Positions 1-7,336 of a DNA stretch of 19,087 nucleotides are shown here, in pieces. Each line of letters opens with the position of its first letter. The first letter of the stretch is position 1. A model generated the notes under the pieces. The model was given only the letters and a program-made list of their open reading frames with translations, ran no database searches and was not told the DNA's origin. The stretch lies in the NCBI GenBank assembly GCA_937871355.1, contig CALMPX010000475.1, positions 1 to 19,087 of the forward strand, read 5' to 3'. The position numbers and the translations under genes are program-made. The stretch comes from an uncultured Bdellovibrio sp. Its GTDB lineage: Bacteria; Bdellovibrionota; Bdellovibrionia; Bdellovibrionales; Bdellovibrionaceae.

Positions 1-23
1 TCTTCGTGTAATGTAGTAGATAA

Positions 24-356
24 TTAAGTATCTTGAGCTCCGGAAAGACCTACATCATTATTATTGGCTCTGTTTAAATGTGTAACTGAATCTTTATTCA
101 CTTTATTTACGAGCACATCTTCAATCACTGTGATCATTTCACCCGTCGTTTGACGTTGACCATTGATAAACTTCCAAGAAATTCCTTGGTTCGTTAATTC
201 TTGATTGATCATCGGTCCACCACCATGAACGATAATCACTTGATATTCATAGCGTAAATAACCGCGGATAGATTCAATCACTTCTTTTAAAGCACTTGGA
301 TCTTGTAAGGACGATCCACCTAATTTTAAAACAACTCTGTCTAAATTTTTCATCAT
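24..356 (-). CDS. argB: Acetylglutamate kinase ArgB, N-terminal part only (probable frameshift)
   Basis: Acetylglutamate kinase phosphorylates N-acetylglutamate in the second step of arginine synthesis. The N-terminus is clear: KLGG phosphate loop near residues 11-15, HGGGP near 44-48, the substrate-arginine region NGQR, then VNK and VGLSG near 102-106. The family is usually about 260-300 residues, but this frame ends at a TAA (24-26) after 110 residues, losing the second half with the nucleotide-binding and catalytic Asp/Lys. Reading on in another frame gives YLIIYYITRR to the window edge, a plausible continuation after GLSGAQD, so a one-base deletion (mutation or sequencing error) is likely. 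The ATG (354-356) overlaps the argJ stop by four bases and is followed by a second ATG. It is the third gene of argC-argJ-argB. The family call is firm; the truncation is seen, its cause is inferred. Confidence 0.85.
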   Translation of the reverse strand: MMKNLDRVVLKLGGSSLQDPSALKEVIESIRGYLRYEYQVIIVHGGGPMINQELTNQGISWKFINGQRQTTGEMITVIEDVLVNKVNKDSVTHLNRANNNDVGLSGAQDT

Positions 357-1552
357 GAATACTCCGTATTAATTTCAACATATTTTTTAGATAAATCACA
401 ACCCCAGGCAGTTTGTCTCACGTCGCCCGACTTCAAATCAATTTTGATAAAAATATTTGATTGTTTTAACAACGCTTTTACTTCGTCTCGGATAAAAGCT
501 AACGGTTGCCCGTTTTCAAATATTTTTACACCTTGTAAACTGAGACTCATTTTATTTAATTGATTCGCCGGAACTTGTTCAGCCCCTAAACGAGCCAAAA
601 TACGACCCCAGTTAGGATCTTCACCATGAAGTGCCGTCTTGATCAAAGGAGACAACGTCACGCCACGTGCCGCGCGTTTGGCAATTTCTTTGTCGTCTGA
701 ACCGATGATCTCGACTTCCACCAGTTTAGAAGCGCCTTCTCCGTCAGCCGCAATGGATTTAGCTAAGAAAATAGAAAGTTCATTCACAGCTGTTTGGAAT
801 TTTTTAAGAGCGTCTTCAGTTTTTAATTCGACTCCGCTAGCACCATTTGCCATCAAAAAACAACAGTCATTCGTTGATGAATCACCATCAACACTAATCA
901 TATTAAAACTGATATCCACCGCAGTTTTTAAACATTCATGCGCAAATTCTTTAGAGATCTTAACATCAGAAATAATGTACCCCAGCATAGTCGCCATATT
1001 CGGGTGAATCATCCCTGAACCTTTAGAGATTCCGGTAATACGAACGGCACCTGACGATAATTGCAATTCATTGGTTGCCGTTTTGGGAACTAAATCTGTG
1101 GTCATGATCGCGCCAGCAAAAGCTTCGGCTGTTTCATGGGCTCGTTCGATGAGTTCAGGAATGGCTGGTAAAATTTTATCAGTATCAAGTTGGTGTCCGA
1201 TGACTCCGGTGCTCGCCACGAGAACTTGATCAATAGAACAACCCAATGATTTCGCTGTAGCGGAAACCATCATTAAATTTTTTTCTACACCCATATCACC
1301 CGTAGCCGCATTAGCTTGGCCTGAATTTGTGATAATGGCACGGATGTCCGCAGATGGCACACGCGCTTGACTAAATATAACCGGAGCCGCTTTACATTGA
1401 TTCAAAGTAAACACACCGGCCGCTACTGCAGGAAAGTCAGAAATAATAATCCCTAAATCAGGACGATAGCGACGAACTCCACTATTAATTCCACCCGCAG
1501 AGAAACCCTTCGGTAACAAAGTTCTATTTAATCCAGGTCCTGGTGTCATCAT
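353..1552 (-). CDS. argJ: Glutamate N-acetyltransferase / ornithine acetyltransferase ArgJ
   Basis: ArgJ moves the acetyl group from N-acetylornithine to glutamate, recycling acetyl in the cyclic arginine pathway; some members also use acetyl-CoA. The 399-residue protein has the family's usual length. Visible motifs are TNSGQANAATG near 75-85, STGVIG at 114-119, and KGSGMIHPNMATML near 177-190, which holds the Ala187-Thr188 bond where the precursor cleaves itself to free the catalytic Thr188. GEDPNWGR and the YVEIN near the end are also typical, so the protein looks intact. The ATG (1550-1552) overlaps the argC stop and the TGA (353-355) overlaps the argB start, which implies translational coupling. 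The start is a tandem ATG-ATG. Whether it is mono- or bifunctional cannot be read from sequence; no argA lies in the window. Confidence 0.97.
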   Translation of the reverse strand: MMTPGPGLNRTLLPKGFSAGGINSGVRRYRPDLGIIISDFPAVAAGVFTLNQCKAAPVIFSQARVPSADIRAIITNSGQANAATGDMGVEKNLMMVSATAKSLGCSIDQVLVASTGVIGHQLDTDKILPAIPELIERAHETAEAFAGAIMTTDLVPKTATNELQLSSGAVRITGISKGSGMIHPNMATMLGYIISDVKISKEFAHECLKTAVDISFNMISVDGDSSTNDCCFLMANGASGVELKTEDALKKFQTAVNELSIFLAKSIAADGEGASKLVEVEIIGSDDKEIAKRAARGVTLSPLIKTALHGEDPNWGRILARLGAEQVPANQLNKMSLSLQGVKIFENGQPLAFIRDEVKALLKQSNIFIKIDLKSGDVRQTAWGCDLSKKYVEINTEYS

Positions 1553-2625
1553 TGTAGCGCCTCCAATTGGGAAAGACCCATATCGATCGGGTAGTCGAAA
1601 CTCTTGTTCATATTTTCAACGGCCTGCCCCGCAGCACCTTTGACTAAATTATCAATCACCGAAAAGACATAAAGTTTTTGTCCATCAACTGTGTAGGAAA
1701 TATGCGTATTGTTTGTTCCCACCACTTTTTTAAGTGACGCCAGTTGCGGACGTTTTTTCAAACTGCCAAATTGGATCATCGGTTGATTTTCATAATAAAT
1801 TGAAAAAGATTTTTGAACATCAGCCTCGGTCACTCCGAATTTTAATTTGGCAAAAATGCTGGAAATAATTCCACGTCTCGCTGACAACAGCGAAGTTGAA
1901 AAATGGAAATCAATTTTCTTCCCCGAGAACTTTTCTAAATATTCTTGGATTTCTGGGTAATGCTGATGTTGACCAATTTTATAAGGCAAACATTCGCCGT
2001 CGACTTCTGAGAAGAGTAAATTTTCCGTAGGTTTTTTTCCGCCGCCGGTTGTTCCTGATTTAGCATCGACCACAACAGAGTCAGTCTCAATCAAGTCCGA
2101 TTTTAATAATGGCAACAATCCCATCATGATCGATGTGGCATAGCATCCTGGATTCGCGATGAGTTTATGATCATTTCCCGCTGCTGGAGCGGCCCAGGGG
2201 TTCAATCCATAGACGGCTTGCGACAATAAATTGGTCTGATCGTGATCAAATCCATACCATTTTGAGTAAGAATTATTTTTTAAACGGAAAGCGCCACTGA
2301 CATCGATGACTAAACATTTGTGTTTTTCAATGAGTTGCGGCGCTAAATGGAGAGATACTTCTGCTGGCGTCGCTAAAAATACGATATCTGTTTTGTAATT
2401 TAAAATTTCTGATTGAGCGTAACACTGGACCGAATTAATTTTAGGATTAGAAAAATAATTCTCTAATGAAAACGCCTCTGTAGCGAAGCAATATTTCAAT
2501 TCTACACCAGAGTGATTTAATAAAATACGGACTAGTTCTAATCCAGAATATCCTCGTGCACCGACGATCGATACGGTGGGAACGTGTTTTTTGTCTAAAT
2601 TTTGAGAAACATTTTTATGCATCAT
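1549..2625 (-). CDS. argC: N-acetyl-gamma-glutamyl-phosphate reductase ArgC
   Basis: ArgC reduces N-acetylglutamyl-phosphate to the semialdehyde with NADPH, the third step of arginine synthesis. The NADP-binding loop GARGYSG lies at about residues 22-28 and the catalytic cysteine sits in NPGCYAT (Cys161 from this start). GTTGGGKKPTE and GQHQHYPEI are further family signatures. From the tandem ATG at 2620-2625 the protein has 358 residues, near the type 1 ArgC length of about 345. The frame is open upstream to a TTG at 2673, but the extra residues look unlike ArgC, have no Shine-Dalgarno, and would lie across the predicted promoter and ARG box. No Shine-Dalgarno precedes the ATG either, and the predicted transcription start falls at it, so the mRNA may be leaderless. 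First gene of argCJB, divergent from argGH. Confidence 0.95.
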   Translation of the reverse strand: MMHKNVSQNLDKKHVPTVSIVGARGYSGLELVRILLNHSGVELKYCFATEAFSLENYFSNPKINSVQCYAQSEILNYKTDIVFLATPAEVSLHLAPQLIEKHKCLVIDVSGAFRLKNNSYSKWYGFDHDQTNLLSQAVYGLNPWAAPAAGNDHKLIANPGCYATSIMMGLLPLLKSDLIETDSVVVDAKSGTTGGGKKPTENLLFSEVDGECLPYKIGQHQHYPEIQEYLEKFSGKKIDFHFSTSLLSARRGIISSIFAKLKFGVTEADVQKSFSIYYENQPMIQFGSLKKRPQLASLKKVVGTNNTHISYTVDGQKLYVFSVIDNLVKGAAGQAVENMNKSFDYPIDMGLSQLEALQ

Positions 2626-2628
2626 TGT

Positions 2629-2642
2629 TGCATAATTATGTA
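2629..2642. promoter_or_regulatory. ARG-box-like operator on the argC side
   Basis: TGCATAATTATGTA matches the ArgR half-site palindrome TGNATWWWWATNCA at all but one fixed position and covers the candidate argC -10. ARG boxes are known ArgR targets in arginine operons; binding here is inferred. Confidence 0.6.
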
Positions 2643-2660
2643 TTTCTATGCATTTGTCAA
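2632..2660 (-). promoter_or_regulatory. Candidate sigma70-type promoter of argCJB
   Basis: On the minus strand there is a perfect -35 hexamer TTGACA (2660 to 2655), a 17-base spacer, and AATTAT (2637 to 2632), a 4 of 6 match to the -10. A start about seven bases on would fall near 2625, the first base of the argC ATG. The -10 lies inside an ARG-box-like palindrome. This is inferred from sequence only. Confidence 0.5.
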
Positions 2661-2683
2661 GTATATTAAACAATAGAATTCAT

Positions 2684-2712
2684 TTGACTGCATAAATACT
2701 CACATGTACTTT
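2684..2712 (+). promoter_or_regulatory. Candidate promoter of argGH
   Basis: TTGACT (2684-2689) is a 5 of 6 match to -35. A 17-base spacer follows and then TACTTT (2707-2712), a weak -10. An ARG-box-like palindrome fills the spacer, where a bound repressor would block RNA polymerase. The expected 5' leader would be about 35 bases. Confidence 0.4.
2689..2702. promoter_or_regulatory. ARG-box-like operator on the argG side
   Basis: TGCATAAATACTCA matches TGNATWWWWATNCA with one mismatch and lies between the candidate -35 and -10 of argG. It is 60 bases from the argC-side box. Further TGCAT half-sites occur at 2618, 2649 and 2712. Confidence 0.55.
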
Positions 2713-2744
2713 GCATATCGAAACCGACAAAATTGCAAAAAAAT

Positions 2745-2749
2745 GGAGA
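2745..2749 (+). promoter_or_regulatory. Shine-Dalgarno site fixing the argG start
   Basis: GGAGA lies five bases before the ATG at 2755. The ATG at 2704, 17 codons upstream in the same frame, has no such site and would overlap the promoter, so 2755 is preferred. Confidence 0.8.
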
Positions 2750-2754
2750 TAAAA

Positions 2755-3969
2755 ATGGCCTCTGAAAACTCAAAAGTTTTACTCGTGTACTCTGGTGGAT
2801 TGGATACATCTATTTGTATTCCGCTTATGCGCCAAGAATACGGCTACAAAGATGTAATCACTGTCACTGTCGATGTGGGTCAACCCCAAGCGGACATCGA
2901 TCAGGCTGCTGAGAAAGCAAAAATTTTAGGAACAGAACATTACACCGTAGATGCTAAAGAAGAATTTACAAAAGACTTCTGCTTCACTGCTTTACAAGCT
3001 AACGGTGATTACCAAGGCTACCCGATGTCGACGTCTATCGCTCGTCCTTTGATTGCGGCCAAAGCGGTCGAAGTGGCAAAGAAATTAGGAATCACTTCTT
3101 TTGCTCACGGCTGCACGGGAAAAGGAAATGACCAATACCGTATCGAATTTGGTATCCGATCGCTGATGTCTAATGCCACCATTCATGCGCCCGTTCGCGA
3201 ACGCAATATGACTCGCAGTTGGGAAATTGAATACGCCAAAAAAAATAACGTTCCCATAGCTCAATCTTTAGAAAAAATCTGGAGTATCGATGAAAATCTT
3301 TGGGGTCGCTCCATCGAAGGCGGACGCTTAGAAGAACCGGATTTTGCTCCGCCGGAAGAAATTTTCCAATGGACCAAATCCGTTGAAAATACGCCGAACG
3401 CGGCGACGGAAATGACGATCCAATTCAAAAAAGGAATTCCTGTTTCAGTGAATAACGAAACACTGTCTGCAGCGCAATTGGTTCTTAAAATAAACAAAAT
3501 CGCTGGCGATCACGGTATCGGACGTATCGATATCATGGAAGATCGCATGATGGGTCTTAAGGTTCGTGAAAACTACGAATGTCCAGGATCAGTGGTTTTA
3601 TTAAAAGCGCATCAAGCTTTAGAAAATTTAGTACTCACTCGTGATGAAATTCGTTTCAAAAAAACCGTGGATCTGGAATGGAGCAAATTAGCTTACGAAG
3701 GTCTGTGGTGGGATCCGTTCAAAACAGATTTAGAATGTTTCATCCAAAAAACTCAAGAGCGCGTCACCGGCGAAGTAAAACTCAAACTTTTCAAAGGCCA
3801 AACCACAGTTCTGGGACGCAGCTCTAAATGGGCTCTTTACTCAGAAGATTTAGCTAGCTTTGATTCGACCACATTCGATCAACGTGAAAGCACAGGCTCT
3901 GTGAAAAACTTCGGTATGCAACCGCGTATGTTCGGACATTTAGCTGAAAAATTTAAAACAGAAATGTAG
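2755..3969 (+). CDS. argG: Argininosuccinate synthase ArgG
   Basis: ArgG joins citrulline and aspartate with ATP to make argininosuccinate in the cytoplasm. From the ATG at 2755 it has 404 residues, the normal length for the roughly 400-residue family. The N-type ATP pyrophosphatase loop YSGGLDTS is at residues 12-19, and the citrulline/aspartate site GCTGKGNDQ is at 119-127. NLWGRSIEGG and GRIDIMEDR are also typical. Some positions vary from common ArgG (APVRERNMTRS, YECPGS) but nothing essential is missing. The start is set by a Shine-Dalgarno five bases upstream; a 17-residue upstream extension to 2704 looks like leader sequence. argH follows nine bases after the stop, so the two form an operon, probably under ArgR-type control. 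Confidence 0.97.
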   Translation: MASENSKVLLVYSGGLDTSICIPLMRQEYGYKDVITVTVDVGQPQADIDQAAEKAKILGTEHYTVDAKEEFTKDFCFTALQANGDYQGYPMSTSIARPLIAAKAVEVAKKLGITSFAHGCTGKGNDQYRIEFGIRSLMSNATIHAPVRERNMTRSWEIEYAKKNNVPIAQSLEKIWSIDENLWGRSIEGGRLEEPDFAPPEEIFQWTKSVENTPNAATEMTIQFKKGIPVSVNNETLSAAQLVLKINKIAGDHGIGRIDIMEDRMMGLKVRENYECPGSVVLLKAHQALENLVLTRDEIRFKKTVDLEWSKLAYEGLWWDPFKTDLECFIQKTQERVTGEVKLKLFKGQTTVLGRSSKWALYSEDLASFDSTTFDQRESTGSVKNFGMQPRMFGHLAEKFKTEM

Positions 3970-3978
3970 GGATGATCT

Positions 3979-5343
3979 ATGAAATTATGGGGCGGAGCTT
4001 TTGAAGAAGACACAAATAAAGAGGTCGAAAAATTCTCCGCTTCCATGAGTATCGACGCTCGTTTATGGGATGTTGATATTAAAGGTTCTATCGCTCACGC
4101 CACTATGCTGGGTCATGTCGGCGTTATTTCCAAAGCGGAAGCGACTCAAATTGTGAATGGTCTTAATGCCGTTCACGAAGATATCGCTACGGGAAAAATT
4201 CAACTCAATCCCGAAGCCGAAGACATCCATTCTGAAATTGAAATCAATTTAACAAAAAAAATCGGAGCCGTCGCAGGTAAATTACATACAGCTCGTAGTC
4301 GTAATGACCAAGTGGCTACCGACACCCGTCTTTATTTACGTGATCAAGTGACTCAGTTGTCTGAAGAACTTAAAGCTCTGAAGCAGTACTTCTTAACGAC
4401 TGCTGAAAAAAACTTAGAAACAATTCTTCCGGGCTTTACGCATATGCAACATGCTCAACCCGTATCTTTAGCGCATCACTTGATGGCTTACTACTGGATG
4501 TTTAATCGTGATGGTGAACGCTTATCTCAAAGCTATAATCGGATTAATACCTTACCACTGGGTTCCGCAGCTCTTGCGGGAACCGGATTCCCCATCGATC
4601 GCCAAATGGTAGCGAAAGCTTTAAACTTTCACAAAGTAACCGAAAATTCTTTAGACGCCGTTTCTGATCGTGATTTTATCATCGAATTTTTGACGAATGG
4701 ATCTTTAATTATGATGCATTTGTCGCGTCTTTGTGAAGAACTCATTATCTGGAGCACGCCTGAATTTGGATTTGTCCAAATGGGAGATTCAGTCACAACC
4801 GGCAGTTCGATCATGCCTCAAAAGAAAAATCCTGACGTGGCAGAACTCATCCGAGGAAAAGTTGGCCGCCTTTACGGATCATTAATGGGCGCTCTCACTT
4901 TACTAAAAGGCTTACCCCTTTCCTACAACCGAGATCTTCAAGAAGATAAATATTATTTATTCGAAGGATTAGATACCGTTCGCGCCTCGGTTCGTCTGAC
5001 ATTAATCATGTTAGAGAACACTAAATGGAAAGCCGAAAACATGCAAAAATCATTGCGCGGCGATTTATCGAACGCGACAGATCTCGCCGATGATTTAGTA
5101 AAAAAAGGACTACCGTTTCGTCAAGCCCATGAAGTGACCGGAAAAGTGGTGAATCATTGTTTAAAAAATAATGTGATCTTAGAAGACATGACTTTAAACG
5201 AATTAAAAGTTTTCAGTCCTTTATTTGATGAACAAAGCTTAAAGGTTTTACCACATTTGAGCGTGATGAAAGCTCGCACTTCCGAAGGTGGAACTTCGTT
5301 AAGCGCGGTTCAAGCGCAGATTTTAAAAGCGAAGTTGTCGTAA
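3979..5343 (+). CDS. argH: Argininosuccinate lyase ArgH
   Basis: ArgH splits argininosuccinate into arginine and fumarate, the last step of arginine synthesis. The 454-residue protein is the usual length and belongs to the fumarase/aspartase superfamily. Visible signatures are HTARSRNDQV at 103-112, HMQHAQP near 155-161 with the catalytic histidine region, and GSSIMPQKKNP at 275-285, the superfamily signature with the catalytic serine on a mobile loop. AGGGA-like bases overlapping the argG stop provide a ribosome site six bases before the ATG. It is the second gene of argGH. No terminator is visible in the nine bases before the convergent prepilin gene, so transcription probably ends inside one of the two genes. 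Confidence 0.97.
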   Translation: MKLWGGAFEEDTNKEVEKFSASMSIDARLWDVDIKGSIAHATMLGHVGVISKAEATQIVNGLNAVHEDIATGKIQLNPEAEDIHSEIEINLTKKIGAVAGKLHTARSRNDQVATDTRLYLRDQVTQLSEELKALKQYFLTTAEKNLETILPGFTHMQHAQPVSLAHHLMAYYWMFNRDGERLSQSYNRINTLPLGSAALAGTGFPIDRQMVAKALNFHKVTENSLDAVSDRDFIIEFLTNGSLIMMHLSRLCEELIIWSTPEFGFVQMGDSVTTGSSIMPQKKNPDVAELIRGKVGRLYGSLMGALTLLKGLPLSYNRDLQEDKYYLFEGLDTVRASVRLTLIMLENTKWKAENMQKSLRGDLSNATDLADDLVKKGLPFRQAHEVTGKVVNHCLKNNVILEDMTLNELKVFSPLFDEQSLKVLPHLSVMKARTSEGGTSLSAVQAQILKAKLS

Positions 5344-5352
5344 TTTTTTAGA

Positions 5353-6234
5353 CTAAAATGGAATAAGATTTCCATAAGGTTGAGCTGGAATTGTCGCAGT
5401 ACAAGTTGAGACGCAATCTTTTCTATATGACCCACCTATTACGGGACATCCCAAATCATGGCCACTACAAATTCTGGAACTTTCACTAGAACCGCTTGGA
5501 CAAGGGTTGCATTCGTATTTATGGTGTGGAGCTGAACACTTTGAGCAACTCAGTTGATTCGATACCCTGACGGTTGAGTACTTCGTTAAGTTACCTGTAA
5601 CTGGGTCTGTGTATACTTGTCTTGCAGGTGGGAAAACACATTTTACGCCGTTCCAACAATTCGGTCCACACATATCTTCGCATGTTAATTGTCGAGCTGT
5701 TGTGATGGCACTGTCTATATTTGAATAGCACGTCAAAATTTTATTTGGATTAGCTGGTATGTCAAATACGGCCTGAATACTTACTGTTCGCGGTTTGAAA
5801 GTATCAGATCCAACACTGTTTGTTTTATTTACTTTTTCGAAGGTAACCAGAAGTTCAACCTCATTTGCGGCTCCTGCATTTCTTTTGAGTAGCATATTTT
5901 TAACTAAAAGATTTCCGATTTTATTCGGGCCGGGAATACTTGATATTAAAGTCGTCGTGGCATCTTTTTTTATCTCAGTGATAGTCTGTTGACCACCAGG
6001 CGCAATGCTCTTCCCACCTAAAGTGGCTTTACAGTATTCACTCTTTAAAAAATAACCTTGTATTCTATTATCTAGGTCATTGGCTTCAATGGTCAGTTGG
6101 TTTGATTTAGACGCTTTGTTGGCATTGTCTAGCGAAGTCATCATGGCTACGGAAATAATTCCCATGATCGCTGTGACTACTAAAACTTCGATCAAGGACA
6201 TACCATTTTGATTTTTGTTTAGACGTGGCTTCAT
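5353..6234 (-). CDS. Type IV prepilin-like (pseudopilin) protein with Cys-rich C-terminus
   Basis: The N-terminus carries a class III prepilin signal: a short basic leader ending in Gly11, then MSLIEVLVV with Glu at mature position 5, and a hydrophobic helix to about residue 33. PilD-type prepilin peptidase would cut after Gly11 and methylate the new N-terminus. The middle (about 35-165) resembles a pilin-type globular region by context only. From about residue 168 to the end there are thirteen more cysteines, several as CxxC or CxxxC pairs (CEDMCGPNC, CSKC, CNPC), suggesting a disulfide-stabilised domain outside the inner membrane. At 293 residues it is longer than a typical minor pilin. No other pilus gene is adjacent, and no clear Shine-Dalgarno is seen. 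The pilin class is firm; the role (minor pilin, secretion pseudopilin or adhesin) is unknown. Confidence 0.8.
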   Translation of the reverse strand: MKPRLNKNQNGMSLIEVLVVTAIMGIISVAMMTSLDNANKASKSNQLTIEANDLDNRIQGYFLKSEYCKATLGGKSIAPGGQQTITEIKKDATTTLISSIPGPNKIGNLLVKNMLLKRNAGAANEVELLVTFEKVNKTNSVGSDTFKPRTVSIQAVFDIPANPNKILTCYSNIDSAITTARQLTCEDMCGPNCWNGVKCVFPPARQVYTDPVTGNLTKYSTVRVSNQLSCSKCSAPHHKYECNPCPSGSSESSRICSGHDLGCPVIGGSYRKDCVSTCTATIPAQPYGNLIPF

Positions 6235-6314
6235 TCATATAGTCTATGCTTTTTGCAAATAATGTCAACACACCGAGCTTATTTATCAAATTGAAGCAAA
6301 AAATGGAAACAAGT

Positions 6315-6327
6315 TCTCAAATTGAGA
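6315..6327. repeat. Short palindrome between the prepilin and ABC-exporter genes
   Basis: TCTCAAATTGAGA has perfect 6-base arms around one base. It lies in the 160-base gap between divergent genes and could be an operator. Nothing else supports this. Confidence 0.3.
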
Positions 6328-6367
6328 GGCTTTATTTTTTAAATTAAATCGCAATATCTTGCCTTCA

Positions 6368-6387
6368 ATTCTGATCTTATTCAGAAT
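6368..6387 (+). promoter_or_regulatory. Inverted repeat just before the ABC ATPase start
   Basis: Perfect 7-base arms ATTCTGA and TCAGAAT enclose six bases and end one base before the weak AGG ribosome site (6388-6390) of the ATPase gene at 6395. In RNA it would form a hairpin next to the ribosome site; in DNA it could be an operator. Function is inferred only. Confidence 0.4.
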
Positions 6388-6394
6388 AGGTTCC

Positions 6395-7336
6395 ATGAGC
6401 TATGCCATCGAGGTCAAAAATCTTAAGCGCGTTTACAAAACCTATTCTAAAAAAGAAGGCGTGGTCGAATCCATCAAAGGTTTATGGAATCGTCAATACA
6501 CGGAAAAAGTGGCGCTGCAAAATATTAATCTGCAAATTGAGCCGGGAAAAATCGTTGGGTTGATTGGCTCGAATGGCGCTGGTAAAACGACGCTTTTAAA
6601 AGTTTTGGCTGGTTTGATTTACCCTTCCGAAGGAGAAGTCTCGGTCCTGGGGTTTAATCCTTGGGAACGTGATTATGATTATTTAAAACAAATGAGTCCT
6701 TTGCTGGGTCAAAAAAATCAGTTGTGGTGGGATATTTCAGCTCGTGATAGTTACGCCCTTTTAGCTAATATTTATGATATCAATATATCTGATGCCAAAA
6801 TGCGAGTGAACCAATTGGCGGAAATGCTTGGTTGTTCCCATGTATTAGATACGCAGTTACGTCGTTTAAGTCTTGGCGAGCGTATGAAAATGGAAATCAT
6901 CGGATCATTACTTCATCGTCCCCAAGTTTTATTTTTAGATGAACCGACAATTGGGCTGGATATCGTGGCGCAAAATGCCATTCGTCATTTTTTAGAAAAT
7001 TACGTCAAAGAATATAAGCCGGTGGTGATTTTAACATCTCATTACATGGATGATATTTCTGAATTAGCCGATAATTTATTGCTGATATCAAAGGGCGAAC
7101 TGGTTTACAACGGTACGGTTGATGAGTTCACATCTGAGGCCAAAATTTCTAAAAAAATTATTTATCGTTATAAAAATGATACGAAAGAACATGAATTAGT
7201 TTATGAATCACACGAGCTGTCAAATAAGCTCGGTGAAATTATGAAACAAGGCGAAGTGGTTGATTTAAAAATTGATGAGGTCGATTTTGAGGAAGTTATT
7301 CATCGCTTTTTGGCGAAGGAATCTGGCCTTTTGTAA
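6395..7336 (+). CDS. ABC-2 exporter ATPase subunit
   Basis: This is the ATP-binding subunit of an ABC exporter with two separate permeases. From the ATG at 6395 it has 313 residues. The motifs are complete: Walker A GSNGAGKT at 58-65, Q-loop Gln106, signature LSLGE at 158-162 in place of LSGGQ, Walker B VLFLDEP at 178-184, D-loop GLD at 187-189 and switch His216. The LSLGE/LSLGQ variant with the following GLD is usual for the NatA-like subgroup paired with DUF990-type permeases, which includes a viologen exporter of cyanobacteria. The frame is open upstream to a TTG at 6359, but AGG just ahead of 6395 favours the ATG. The 3' end overlaps the next gene by about 62 bases. The exported substrate cannot be told from sequence. 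Confidence 0.93.
   Translation: MSYAIEVKNLKRVYKTYSKKEGVVESIKGLWNRQYTEKVALQNINLQIEPGKIVGLIGSNGAGKTTLLKVLAGLIYPSEGEVSVLGFNPWERDYDYLKQMSPLLGQKNQLWWDISARDSYALLANIYDINISDAKMRVNQLAEMLGCSHVLDTQLRRLSLGERMKMEIIGSLLHRPQVLFLDEPTIGLDIVAQNAIRHFLENYVKEYKPVVILTSHYMDDISELADNLLLISKGELVYNGTVDEFTSEAKISKKIIYRYKNDTKEHELVYESHELSNKLGEIMKQGEVVDLKIDEVDFEEVIHRFLAKESGLL

Noticed and set aside
639..1007. Plus-strand open frame of 122 codons opposite argJ
   Set aside because: It lies entirely antisense to a well-supported gene, with no family likeness or ribosome site.
2626..2673. Upstream TTG start for argC adding 16 residues
   Set aside because: The extra residues are unlike ArgC, no ribosome site precedes the TTG, and the stretch holds the predicted promoter and ARG box.
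2704..2754. Upstream ATG start for argG adding 17 residues
   Set aside because: It has no Shine-Dalgarno and overlaps the candidate -10, whereas GGAGA sits ideally before the ATG at 2755.
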